Shown: one piece after another, positions 17,680 through 27,262 of the stretch
How positions within the stretch are numbered: position 1 is the stretch's first letter
Layout: every line of letters begins with the position of its first letter
Origin: Actinomycetes bacterium
Lineage (GTDB): Bacteria; Actinomycetota; Acidimicrobiia; Acidimicrobiales; RAAP-2
DNA: 64,000 bases
Direction: 5' to 3'
Assembly: GCA_021791895.1 (NCBI GenBank)
Contig: JAJYVS010000006.1
Coordinates: 1-64,000 of the forward strand
The notes under the pieces: generated by a model
Database searches by the model: none
What the model saw: the letters and a program-made list of their open reading frames with translations, nothing else
What the model was told of the DNA's origin: nothing
Translations under genes and position numbers: made by a program

Positions 17680-18572
17680 CGGGCCACCTCGTCGGCGCCG
17701 ACCGATGGCGCGCCGCGATCGGCGGTGTCGGTCCGGTCCACGTCGTCCGCGCGCAGGGGACGTCCGCCCGGTGCGCCGGCCGCGAGCCAGGCGGTCCACC
17801 GGCGCCAGGTGAGGACCAACAGGGCCAGCCCGCCCGCGGCCAGCGCCAGCCCGGCCGCCTGCACGAGGACCGAGCCGAGGTGGCCGTCCTCCCCGAGCCA
17901 GAGGTGCTCGTCGACGAAGCGCTCGACACCCCAGAGCACCATGGCCACCGCCAGCACCCCCCCGGGCGGGTAGCCGGCCCGCCGCCCGCCGTCGGGCCAG
18001 CGCCGGAGGCGCCGGTCCAGCGCGACGAGCAGGCTGAAGATGGCGGAGTCCTCCAGCGCCTGGAAGATGGGGACCGGGAGCCGCTTGCCGACCTGGCCGG
18101 CGTAGTACATGCCGAACCACTGGTGGGTCGGGTGGCCGCCGCCGGCCACCATGAGCTGGGGTCCGAGGAGCCGTCCGAGCGCCCAGGCGGCCATGAGCAC
18201 CGGGGCGACGATGTCGAGCGCCTCGGTGAGCCCGAGCTCGGGACAACGGCGGTGGGCCAGCCAGAGGCCGGTGGGCAGGGCGAGGATGAGCCCGCCGAAG
18301 GAGGACAGCCCGCCGTGCCAGACGGCCAGGATCTCGACCGGGTGGGCGCCGTAGTAGGAGAGGTTGGCCAGCACGTGGGCGACCCGGGCACCCACCACGG
18401 CGGCGGCGATCACCCACAGGAACACCCCGCCCAGCCAGTCGGCGGGGTAGCCCCGGGCCCGGAGCCGGCGGCCGAAGTACGCGTAGGCGAACCAGAAGGC
18501 GATCGCGAGGCCGATGCCGTAGGTGTGCACCTCGAGGGGCCCGATGTGGAAGGCGACCGGGATGGGCTTCAT
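17676..18572 (-). CDS. lgt: Prolipoprotein diacylglyceryl transferase-like membrane protein
   Basis: A 298-residue multi-spanning membrane protein of the Lgt family, which adds diacylglycerol to the lipobox Cys of prolipoproteins. PIPVAFHIGPLEVHTYGIGL, the loop WHGGLSSFGGLI and the late VERFVDEHLW carrying the Arg-Glu pair are recognisable. The family signature normally read as GRxGNFxNGE appears as GRLLGPQLMV, and HPxQLYE appears as VPIFQALED, so several residues important in E. coli Lgt are changed. It may be a diverged paralog instead of the main enzyme. ATG 18572 has GGGGGTG upstream; GTG 18581 is an alternative start. Confidence 0.75.
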   Translation of the reverse strand: MKPIPVAFHIGPLEVHTYGIGLAIAFWFAYAYFGRRLRARGYPADWLGGVFLWVIAAAVVGARVAHVLANLSYYGAHPVEILAVWHGGLSSFGGLILALPTGLWLAHRRCPELGLTEALDIVAPVLMAAWALGRLLGPQLMVAGGGHPTHQWFGMYYAGQVGKRLPVPIFQALEDSAIFSLLVALDRRLRRWPDGGRRAGYPPGGVLAVAMVLWGVERFVDEHLWLGEDGHLGSVLVQAAGLALAAGGLALLVLTWRRWTAWLAAGAPGGRPLRADDVDRTDTADRGAPSVGADEVAR

Positions 18573-18620
18573 GGGGTTCACCCCCAGTATGCCGGGGTCC
18601 CCCGGCTCTCGGCTGCCGCG

Positions 18621-19751
18621 CTAGGGCCGGCCGGCCCCGACGAACCCGTAGCCCAGGCGGATCGGGGTGATGTGGACGACGGCGCCAGTGTAGGGCGCCT
18701 CGATCATCTCGCCGCCCCCGACGTACATGGCCACGTGGTCGCTTCCCCCGGGTCCGTAGAAGAGGAGGTCGCCGGGCTCGAGATCGGCCACCGGGACCGG
18801 GGCCGAGTCCTGGTACTGGGCGCCCGAGTAGTGGGGGAGGGGTACCCCGGCCTGTCCCCAGGCCCAGGCGGTCAGGCCCGAGCAGTCGAACCCGACGCCC
18901 GGGGTCTCGCCGCCCCAGACGTAGGGCACGCCTAGCTGGGTCTCGGCGGCGGCCACCGCGGCGCCGCCGGCGCTGTTGGGCGGGGGCGGCGGGAAGCTGG
19001 CCCCCGCGGTCAGGATGGACTGGGTCAGGTTGGCCTGGGTCGCCTCGGCCGCCCGCTGCGCGGCCTGTTCGAGCACCCCGAGCTCTCCTTTGACCTGGGA
19101 GAGCTGGCTGTCCAGCTGGGCCTGCCGCGCGTTGGCCTGCTGCTGGGCGTCGTAGGCGGCGTTCACCGCTGCCTGGGCCGCGTCCTGTTCGGTCAAGAGA
19201 TTGGTCTTCTCGCTGTCCAGCGCGACCTCGGCAATGTGCAGGTCGGCCAACGCGACGTTGAGGTTGCCCGCCGCGACCTGGCCGTACTCCTGCTGGGCGG
19301 CGAAGGTCTTCTGGTTGCCCGCGAAGAGCGGGTTGCTCTGGGTGACGGTGCCCTGGTTGATGTAGGCGTCGATGGCGTCGGAGCGAAGGTGGAGGCGATC
19401 GAGGGAGACCCGATGGCGGTCGTCGGCGATCTTGGACTTCGTGACCGTGATCTGGTTGTTGATCTGGGCCAGTTGGTTCTCCGCCTGATCGTAGCGCTGG
19501 CCCAGTGCGCCGATCTCGGCGCTGGTCGAAGAGATCTCCTGCTGGAGCTGGTTCGCCTGCTGCTGGAGGGAGCCCACGGTGGCGGCGCTGACCCGAGCCG
19601 GGAGGGTGAGCATCGGCAGCACGGCGAGCAGGCCGACCCCGACGATCCGCACGAAGGGTCGCCGAGAGCGCCAGAGCCGCGCCGAGCTCTGCCGGGACCG
19701 CGGTTCGGGGCGGGCCGCGGCCCCCTCGACGTCAGCCACAATGCGCAACAT
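18621..19751 (-). CDS. Secreted NlpC/P60 peptidoglycan hydrolase with coiled-coil N terminus
   Basis: A 376-residue exported endopeptidase. An N-terminal signal (FVRIVGVGLLAVLPMLTLPA then RVSA) is followed by long Gln/Asn/Ala-rich coiled coils over about residues 55-250, as in RipA/CwlO-type cell-wall hydrolases. A proline-rich linker (PPPPPNS) leads to the NlpC/P60 domain with GFDCSGLTAWAWGQAG (catalytic Cys) and GSDHVAMYVGGGEMIEAP (catalytic His). It likely cuts stem-peptide bonds during growth or division. ATG 19751 is the best start, though a GTG a few codons later is possible. No c-di-AMP riboswitch was found upstream. Confidence 0.87.
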   Translation of the reverse strand: MLRIVADVEGAAARPEPRSRQSSARLWRSRRPFVRIVGVGLLAVLPMLTLPARVSAATVGSLQQQANQLQQEISSTSAEIGALGQRYDQAENQLAQINNQITVTKSKIADDRHRVSLDRLHLRSDAIDAYINQGTVTQSNPLFAGNQKTFAAQQEYGQVAAGNLNVALADLHIAEVALDSEKTNLLTEQDAAQAAVNAAYDAQQQANARQAQLDSQLSQVKGELGVLEQAAQRAAEATQANLTQSILTAGASFPPPPPNSAGGAAVAAAETQLGVPYVWGGETPGVGFDCSGLTAWAWGQAGVPLPHYSGAQYQDSAPVPVADLEPGDLLFYGPGGSDHVAMYVGGGEMIEAPYTGAVVHITPIRLGYGFVGAGRP

Positions 19752-19952
19752 CTTGACGGCGACCGTTGTGGGGGGCAAACACCCGAACCTCGAAGACGCA
19801 GCGTGACCTGGGCGTATCGTCGGCTCGGAGGTACCGTCGCCCCAGTACGGAGCCCAATTTGGCGACTTTGTGACGATCTCGTATCGATCGGGGGACAATG
19901 CGGGACGGTCGCGGCGGGTTTGCCGCCAATTCCGGGGCCTCTGACCAGCCGT

Positions 19953-19958
19953 TACCAT
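19953..19958 (+). promoter_or_regulatory. Putative -10 element of the mcl transcript
   Basis: TACCAT lies 7 nt before the ATG at 19966 with no Shine-Dalgarno motif between, which suggests leaderless transcription of mcl. Confidence 0.42.
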
Positions 19959-19965
19959 CGCACCC

Positions 19966-20907
19966 ATGTCCGCCCGTTCCCGTGATCTGCCCCGCCGTTC
20001 CTGCCTGTCGACCCCGGCGTCCAGTGAGCGCTTCTTGGCCAAGGCTCCGACGGTGCCGGCCGACATGACCTTCCTCGACCTCGAGGACTCGGTCGCCCCC
20101 CTCGAGAAGGTGGCCGCCAGGGCCAAGGCCGTGGACGCCGTCAAGAACCTGTCGTGGGACGACCGGGTCCTGTGCGTCCGGGTCAACGCCTGGGACACCA
20201 AGTGGACCTACGGCGACGTGATCGAGGTGGTGGGCGGGGCCGGTGAACGGCTCGACGAGATCATGCTGCCCAAGGTGCAGAGCGCGGCCGAGGTGGTCGC
20301 GCTCGACCTCCTGCTCACCCAGGTGGAGGAGAACGCCGGGCTCCCGGTCGGCCACATCGGGATCGAGGCCCAGATCGAGACGACCCGGGGCCTCATCAAC
20401 GTCGACGACATCTGCGCCGCCTCGCCTCGTCTCGAGACCATCATCTTCGGGCCGGCCGACTTCGCCGCTTCGATGGAGATGCCCGTCCTCACCGGGGGCG
20501 TCCAGATCCCCGAGTACCCTGGCGACCACTTCAACTACGTGTTCTCCCGGATCCTCATGGCCGGCCGGGCCAACGGGCTCCAGGTCATCGACGGTCCGTT
20601 CCTGCTCGTGCGGGAGCTCGACAAGCTGCGCGACTTCGCCCAGCGCACCCGGATCCTCGGCTACGACGGCAAGTGGGCGCTCACCCCGGACCAGGCGCAG
20701 GTCCTCAACGAGGTGTACTCACCAACCCAGGAGCAGTTCGACCGGGCCCACGACATCCTCGACGCCTACCGTCAGGCGACCGATGAGGAGCGTCGGGGCG
20801 CGGTGATGTTCGGCGACGAGATGATCGACGAGGCGAGCCGCAAGATGGCCACCAAGTTCGTCACCCGCGGCCTGCGGGCCGGGCTCACGCGCTCGCCGGC
20901 CTCCTAG
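19966..20907 (+). CDS. mcl: Beta-methylmalyl-CoA/malyl-CoA lyase of the ethylmalonyl-CoA pathway
   Basis: A 313-residue CitE/HpcH-fold lyase that splits beta-methylmalyl-CoA to glyoxylate and propionyl-CoA. The N terminus PRRSCLSTPASSERFLAKA, the metal-binding TFLDLEDSVAP, GIEAQIETTRG with its Glu, and ETIIFGPADFAASMEMPVL with its Asp match the Streptomyces mcl sequences I recall, including the tail FGDEMIDEASRKMA. It sits next to mcd and near mch, which supply the preceding pathway steps. It is probably leaderless from ATG 19966 and shares a 214-bp upstream region with the divergent NlpC/P60 gene. Confidence 0.85.
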   Translation: MSARSRDLPRRSCLSTPASSERFLAKAPTVPADMTFLDLEDSVAPLEKVAARAKAVDAVKNLSWDDRVLCVRVNAWDTKWTYGDVIEVVGGAGERLDEIMLPKVQSAAEVVALDLLLTQVEENAGLPVGHIGIEAQIETTRGLINVDDICAASPRLETIIFGPADFAASMEMPVLTGGVQIPEYPGDHFNYVFSRILMAGRANGLQVIDGPFLLVRELDKLRDFAQRTRILGYDGKWALTPDQAQVLNEVYSPTQEQFDRAHDILDAYRQATDEERRGAVMFGDEMIDEASRKMATKFVTRGLRAGLTRSPAS

Positions 20908-20916
20908 CCGTCGCGC

Positions 20917-22506
20917 TCAGCGGGGACCCTCGAGCAGCCGGCGGGCGATGACCTTGAGGGCCAGGGTCTCATCGGCACCCTCGAAGATGGAGAGCACCCG
21001 GGCGTCCACGAAGTACCGGCTCACCGGGAACTCCTCGGCATAGCCCATGCCGCCGTGGAGTTGCATGGCCTCGCGGGTCACCCACTCGGCCGCCCGGCAC
21101 CCGTAGGCCTTGACCATCGAGGCCTCGAGCGCGCCCTCCCCTTTGGCCATCAGACGGGCGACGCGGTAGGCGAACTGGCGGATGGCCTGGATGGTCACGG
21201 CCATCTTGGTCAGCTTGGCCCGGGTCAGCTGGTAGTCGAGGATGGGGGAGCCGAACACCTTGCGCTCCGACGCGTACCGGTAGGCGGCGTCGTAGGCGGC
21301 CTGCATCACCCCGAGGGCCCGGGCCGCCGTCTGGAGCCGGCCGTTCTCGAACCCCTGCATCTGGAGGTAGAAGCCCTGGCCGAGCCCGGCCTCCCCGCCG
21401 ACCAGGTTGGCCTCGGGGACGAACCAGTCCTCGAAGGACAGCTCATAGGAGTGCATCCCGCGGTACCCGAGGGTGTCGATGGGCCGCCCCTCGAGCCGCC
21501 TCGAGCCCTGGGTGAGCACGAACCCCCTCCCCTCCGCCCGGGGCTTCTCCACGATGAACATGGAGAGGCCGCGGTGGGCCTTGGATCGGTCCGGATCGGT
21601 CCGGGCGAGCAGCATCAAGACGTCGGCGCGGGCCGCGAAGGTGCACCAGGTCTTGACGCCACGCACCAGCCAGCCACCGTCGGTCTTCGTGGCCGCGGTG
21701 ACGAGCGAGGCAACGTCAGAGCCGTAGTCCGGTTCGGTCACGGCGACCGCAGCCATCGTCGTCCCGTTGGCCAGCCTCGGGAGCCACGCACGCTTCTGAT
21801 CCTCGGTGCCGCCCTTCAGCAACGCCCGGGTCAGGATCTCGGGGCGGGTGATCAGTGATCCCCCGATCCCGAGCGATCCCCAGCTGAGCTCCTCTGTGGC
21901 CACGACCATGCCCATGTAGTCGCTCTCGCTGCCCGAGGCGAACCCGCCGTACTGCTCGGGGACCGAGAGGCCGAACCCGCCGAGCTCGGCCAGTCCGGCG
22001 ATCACCTCCTCGGGGACGTCGCCGTTGGTTCGGTGCACCTCCTCGGCGTGCGGACGCACCCGCTCCTCGGCGAAGCGGCGGAAGGTCTCGCGCACCAGCT
22101 CGAAGTCCTCGTCGAGGTGGGTCGGGCCGGGCTGGCCGCACAGCCCAGACAGGAACGCCGGGGACCGGGACTCGGCCAGGAACCCGGCGGCCGGGCGCGA
22201 CCACCCGGGGTCCACGCCCCATGCCGCCTCCCGGCCGGCAACCCGGGAACCCAGGTCGACCAGGACCTCGGCGACGAACGCGGCGGCCAGGTCCGCCTCG
22301 AGCGGCCCCCGCGTCGCGTAGTCGAGCATCGACCGGGCCACCACGGCCGCCGAGGCGGCGTGGGCCAGGTCGTAGGCGACCACCTGGTCGGCGTCAGCCC
22401 CCGGCCCGCTTCGCTGGACGTCCACCGCGCGTTGCACGGCGGACTCGGCGAGCTCGACCGCGGCGGTGGCCGCCTCGAGCCGGTCGGTGGCGGGGTCGGT
22501 CGGCAC
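20917..22506 (-). CDS. mcd: (2S)-methylsuccinyl-CoA dehydrogenase
   Basis: A 529-residue acyl-CoA dehydrogenase-fold FAD enzyme with an N-terminal helical extension of about 130 residues, longer than ordinary family members (~380) and typical of Mcd. The catalytic part has AAVAVTEPDYGSDVASLVTA, WLVRGVKTWCTFAARAD and AMQLHGGMGYAEEFPVSRYF; SIFEGADETLALKVIARRLL holds the C-terminal Glu. Mcd oxidises methylsuccinyl-CoA to mesaconyl-CoA. Adjacent mcl (convergent, 10 bp away) and mch 1.3 kb downstream make this the most likely role. The start is at 22506; the ribosome site is weak. Confidence 0.85.
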   Translation of the reverse strand: MPTDPATDRLEAATAAVELAESAVQRAVDVQRSGPGADADQVVAYDLAHAASAAVVARSMLDYATRGPLEADLAAAFVAEVLVDLGSRVAGREAAWGVDPGWSRPAAGFLAESRSPAFLSGLCGQPGPTHLDEDFELVRETFRRFAEERVRPHAEEVHRTNGDVPEEVIAGLAELGGFGLSVPEQYGGFASGSESDYMGMVVATEELSWGSLGIGGSLITRPEILTRALLKGGTEDQKRAWLPRLANGTTMAAVAVTEPDYGSDVASLVTAATKTDGGWLVRGVKTWCTFAARADVLMLLARTDPDRSKAHRGLSMFIVEKPRAEGRGFVLTQGSRRLEGRPIDTLGYRGMHSYELSFEDWFVPEANLVGGEAGLGQGFYLQMQGFENGRLQTAARALGVMQAAYDAAYRYASERKVFGSPILDYQLTRAKLTKMAVTIQAIRQFAYRVARLMAKGEGALEASMVKAYGCRAAEWVTREAMQLHGGMGYAEEFPVSRYFVDARVLSIFEGADETLALKVIARRLLEGPR

Positions 22507-22515
22507 CGTGTGACC

Positions 22516-23169
22516 CTACCGCTCGGTCCGACGACGCCCCACCACAGTGACCAGGGGAGGGAGCACGATCGCGTCGTCGCCAGGGTCAACCCCGGTCAGG
22601 CTCTCCAGGTACTGGCTCACCGGGCCCGGGCCGGCCCCCGCCGGTGCTTCGGCCCAGGCGTCGACGAGGTCGAGGCCGGCGTCGCGGGCGAGACCGGGCA
22701 GGATCGCCCCGACGTCGGGATGTCGGGCGTCGGGCATGGACATCGGGTGGCCGTCGATCCGGCCCGCCGAGGTGATCGGCTCCTGGGCCACCACCCACCC
22801 ACCGGCTCGGACCGACTCGGTCATCTTGGCCAGGACCGCGCCGGGGTCGAGTACGTGCAGGAGGAGGAAGCGGCAGAAGGCGAGGTCGACCGCCTCGGGA
22901 AGCCGGAGGTCCTCCCCGGCCTGGGTGATGGCGATGACCTGGCTGTGCGCCGCGGCGGCGCGGGCCACCTCGTCTCTGGCCAGCGGGTCGGCGTCGACGG
23001 CGTAAACCCGACCGGTGGGCCCGACCACCTCGGCCAGGGCGACCGAGACGTCCCCGCCCCCCGCGCCTACGTCGACGCACCGCCAGCCCGGCCCAATGCC
23101 CAGTCGCTCGAGCGCGGTGGCCAGGGGGCGACGGTAGACGTCGTCTCGCAGACCCTTGAGCTCAGTCAC
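22516..23169 (-). CDS. SAM-dependent methyltransferase (class I)
   Basis: A 217-residue methyltransferase. CVDVGAGGGDVSVALAEVVG is the SAM-binding motif I, YAVDADPLARDE motif II, and AFCRFLLLHVLDPGAVLAKM the later methylation-domain helix. VVAQEPITSAGRIDGHPMSM follows the pattern of UbiE/class-I small-molecule methyltransferases; the acceptor is unknown. GTG 23169 follows GAGGGG; upstream in-frame residues would be poor coding. Its stop lies 10 bp from the start of mcd, so it probably shares that transcript. Confidence 0.8.
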   Translation of the reverse strand: MTELKGLRDDVYRRPLATALERLGIGPGWRCVDVGAGGGDVSVALAEVVGPTGRVYAVDADPLARDEVARAAAAHSQVIAITQAGEDLRLPEAVDLAFCRFLLLHVLDPGAVLAKMTESVRAGGWVVAQEPITSAGRIDGHPMSMPDARHPDVGAILPGLARDAGLDLVDAWAEAPAGAGPGPVSQYLESLTGVDPGDDAIVLPPLVTVVGRRRTER

Positions 23170-23274
23170 GGCCCCTCGGCATCCGGATCGAGCTGCCCAT
23201 GACGACGAGTCTCGCACGGGGTGCGCAACGGGACTCGACCGGTGACCCAGCACGGCACCGCGTGCCGGGATCGG

Positions 23275-23280
23275 TAACCT
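23275..23280 (+). promoter_or_regulatory. Putative -10 element, leaderless transcript
   Basis: TAACCT lies 7 nt upstream of the GTG at 23288, without any ribosome-binding site, matching other genes of this window. Confidence 0.4.
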
Positions 23281-23287
23281 CGGTTGC

Positions 23288-23716
23288 GTGAACGTCACCA
23301 TGCTCCTGTGCGACGCCGCCCAGGTCGCTGACGGCAAGCTCTACATCCTCGGTGGCGGCTGGAGCATCACCGGACCGGATCCGGTGCCCTCGGCGGTGGC
23401 GCTGAAGATCGAGGTCGACTGGCACGAGGCCGACGTGCCCCACCACTGGGAGCTCTTCTTGGAGGACGCCGACGGACGCCCGGTCCTCGTGGACACACCC
23501 GAGGGATCCCACCCGGTGGAGGTGCGCGGCGAGTTCACCGTCGCCAAGCCGTCGGCGATCCCCGAGGGCTCGCCGATCGACGTGGCCCTCGCCGTGAACC
23601 TGGGCCCCATCCCCCTGCAGCCCGGGACCCGCTACAGCTGGCGGCTGACGATCGACGGGAACGCCCTGCCCGGTGCGTCGCTCGGCTTCACCACCCGGCC
23701 GAGGCCGGAGGGGTAG
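23288..23716 (+). CDS. Small conserved hypothetical protein (DUF6941-like)
   Basis: A 142-residue protein starting VNVTMLLCDAAQVADGKLYI and continuing LGGGWSITGPDP. This opening resembles a conserved actinobacterial family of unknown role that I associate with DUF6941, but I cannot confirm the assignment. The rest is beta-rich (immunoglobulin-like, with WRLTIDGNALPG near the end) and there is no signal peptide. It starts with GTG and looks leaderless. It is followed by mch after 46 bp, and no function is proposed. Confidence 0.68.
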   Translation: MNVTMLLCDAAQVADGKLYILGGGWSITGPDPVPSAVALKIEVDWHEADVPHHWELFLEDADGRPVLVDTPEGSHPVEVRGEFTVAKPSAIPEGSPIDVALAVNLGPIPLQPGTRYSWRLTIDGNALPGASLGFTTRPRPEG

Positions 23717-23762
23717 CGATCGGGATGGACGGTCGGGGGTCGCGCCGACTACACCTCGGAGC

Positions 23763-24275
23763 ATGACGATCCACGACCGGGCGTTCGGACGGTACTTCGA
23801 GGACTTCGAGATCGGTGACATCTACCGGCACTGGCCGGGCAAGACCATCACCGAGTACGACGATCATTTGTTCTGCATGATCACCATGAACCACCATCCC
23901 CTGCACTCCAATGCGTGGTTCGCCGAGCACGAGACGGTCCAGGGCCGCAACGTGGTCGTGGGCAACCTCGTCTACTCGCTCGCCCTCGGGATGAGCGTGC
24001 CCGATGTGAGCGGCTCGTGCATCGCCAACCTCGAGGTGGAGACGCTCCAGCACAAGAACCCGACCTTCCACGGCGACACCATCTACGCGGAGACCAAGGT
24101 CGTCGACAAGGTGGAGTCGAGGTCGCGTCAGGACCGGGGCATCGTGACGGTCGAGACCAAGGCCTTCAACCAGCGCGGCGAAGAGGTCTGCTTCTTTCGC
24201 CGCAAGGTGATGGTGTGGAAGACGGCCTCGGCGCCGCCCCGGGGGCGCCCCTACGGCGACGACGCCTGGGACTGA
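23763..24275 (+). CDS. mch: Mesaconyl-CoA hydratase (MaoC-like)
   Basis: A 170-residue single hotdog-fold (R)-hydratase. YFEDFEIGDIYRHWPGKTIT, EYDDHLFCMITMNHHPLHSN and GRNVVVGNLVYSLALGMSVP follow the short actinobacterial mesaconyl-CoA hydratase closely; the fold's active-site Asp/His lie in the TMNHHPLH segment. It hydrates mesaconyl-CoA to beta-methylmalyl-CoA, between Mcd and Mcl. ATG 23763 starts the protein. Its 3' end runs straight into the mutY coding frame. Confidence 0.86.
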   Translation: MTIHDRAFGRYFEDFEIGDIYRHWPGKTITEYDDHLFCMITMNHHPLHSNAWFAEHETVQGRNVVVGNLVYSLALGMSVPDVSGSCIANLEVETLQHKNPTFHGDTIYAETKVVDKVESRSRQDRGIVTVETKAFNQRGEEVCFFRRKVMVWKTASAPPRGRPYGDDAWD

Positions 24276-24285
24276 GCGGACCCGC

Positions 24286-25137
24286 ATCGCGGGGTTCGCC
24301 GACGCCGTCCTTCGGTGGGGGGCCACCCACCGCCGGGCCTTCCCGTGGCGGGAGACCCGCGATCCCTGGCAGATCCTCTCCAGTGAGGTCATGCTCCAGC
24401 AGACCCAGGCGACCAGGGTGGTGACACCGTTCGTCCGGTGGGTGGCCGAGTTCCCCGACGCCCCGTCGTGCGCGTGGGCCGGCCCGGCGGCCGCCATCGC
24501 CGCCTGGCGGGGGCTTGGGTACAACCGACGGGCGCTCAACCTCCACCGCTCGGCCGTCGTGATCACCCAATGCCTGGGCGGTCAGGTGCCCTCGGCGCAG
24601 GAGGCGCTGCGGCGCCTGCCCGGGGTCGGTCCGTATACGGCGCGGGCGGTGATGGCCTTCGCCTTCGGGGCACCGGTCGGGGTGGTGGACACCAACGTGG
24701 CCCGGGTGCTCTGCCGGGTGTCGGGACGACGCTGCGGGCGCTCCGACGCCCAGGCCCTGGCCGACCGGCTGGTCCCGGCGGCCGAGTCCTGGGCCTACAA
24801 CCAGACGCTCTTTGACATCGGAGCGGTGCACTGCAAGGCGCGCGGTCCTGACTGCGACGGTTGTCCGTTGCGGGACCGGTGCGCCTGGGCCGCCTCGGGC
24901 TGGCGCGCGCCCGACCCGGCGGCGAAGCCGGCTCGAGCGACGAGCTTCGCCGGCTCGGACCGCGAGGGCCGGGGCAGGATCGTCGCCGCCCTCCTCGACG
25001 GCCCGCTGGCCGTCGAGGACCTGGCTCGAGTGACCGGATGGACCGGGGAGGGGGCACGGGTCGCCCGCGTCGTCGAGAGCCTGGTCGCCGACGGGTTGGC
25101 CGTGCGGGCTCCCGGCGGGCGGCTCCGCCTGCCCTGA
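24286..25137 (+). CDS. mutY: A/G-specific adenine glycosylase, start codon unclear
   Basis: A DNA repair enzyme that removes adenine paired with 8-oxoguanine. FPWRETRDPWQILSSEVMLQ holds the catalytic Glu, LPGVGPYTARAVMAFAFG is the helix-hairpin-helix, VVDTNVARVLCRVSG contains the catalytic Asp, and CKARGPDCDGCPLRDRC is the C-x6-C-x2-C-x5-C cluster for the 4Fe-4S centre. Homology begins about residue TERTRIAGFADAVLRW, but between the in-frame stop at 24208 and ATG 24391 no ATG, GTG or TTG exists. The listed start is an ATC; translational coupling to mch, an unusual start codon or a small indel are the alternatives. About 283 residues, without the NUDIX-like C-terminal domain. Confidence 0.88.
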   Translation: MAGFADAVLRWGATHRRAFPWRETRDPWQILSSEVMLQQTQATRVVTPFVRWVAEFPDAPSCAWAGPAAAIAAWRGLGYNRRALNLHRSAVVITQCLGGQVPSAQEALRRLPGVGPYTARAVMAFAFGAPVGVVDTNVARVLCRVSGRRCGRSDAQALADRLVPAAESWAYNQTLFDIGAVHCKARGPDCDGCPLRDRCAWAASGWRAPDPAAKPARATSFAGSDREGRGRIVAALLDGPLAVEDLARVTGWTGEGARVARVVESLVADGLAVRAPGGRLRLP

Positions 25138-25294
25138 ACCCCGGGCTCGACCCGGATGCCGCGGGGCCCCGGGGGTCGTGTGGTCGCGGCACCCGTTCGC
25201 CGACTTCACCGTCGGACCCGGGGCTGAAGGACCGAGGGCGTCCTATCCTGGCCGAAACGGGAGCAACGGCCGCACACGCGGCAGGGGAGGGTCC

Positions 25295-26834
<1,540 letters not shown>

Positions 26835-26842
<8 letters not shown>

Positions 26843-27218
26843 GCGGTTCCCCCGGCCGCCCGGCCCGCCCGAAGTCGTCCTCGAGCCGCTCGATGTCGTC
26901 CTCGTCGAAGCTGGTCCCGTGCTGGACCTCGATGAAGACGAGTGGGCTCGAACCGAGGCACCCGATGCGGTGGGCCGCGCCGGCCGGGACGTCGACCGCC
27001 TCGCCCGGCCCGAGCGGGTGCGGCGCGCCGTCGATCACCGCGACGCCGCGCCCCGACACGACGAACCAGTGCTCGGAGCGATGGCGGTGGCGCTGGTAGC
27101 TGAGGCGTCGACCGGGGTCGACGGTCAGGCGCTTCAGCTTGTGGGTCGGCGCCTCGGCGAGCACCTCGAAGTGTCCCCAGGGTCGGCGTTCGATCCCCAC
27201 GACGCGATTGTGGACCAA
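26835..27218 (-). CDS. Cupin, mannose-6-phosphate isomerase type II-like
   Basis: A 127-residue single cupin resembling the C-terminal isomerase domain of bifunctional ManC/AlgA. RRPWGHFEVLAEAPTHKLKR, LSYQRHRHRSEHWFVVSGRG and GEAVDVPAGAAHRIG are the family's beta-barrel motifs; the clustered His residues with the downstream Glu would bind a metal. The start is TTG 27218 or GTG 27200. Without the nucleotidyltransferase domain it probably isomerises a sugar phosphate or has another sugar role. It stands alone between the acyl-CoA ligase and the metallo-beta-lactamase gene. Confidence 0.76.
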
Positions 27219-27262
27219 CTCGTCGGCGCCGTGCCGTCCGGGCCTATGAGTCGTCTGGGCCT

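Noticed and set aside
19752..19965. c-di-AMP (ydaO) riboswitch before the NlpC/P60 gene
   Set aside because: Such genes often have one in actinobacteria, but I could not find the conserved core elements in the 214-bp gap on either strand.
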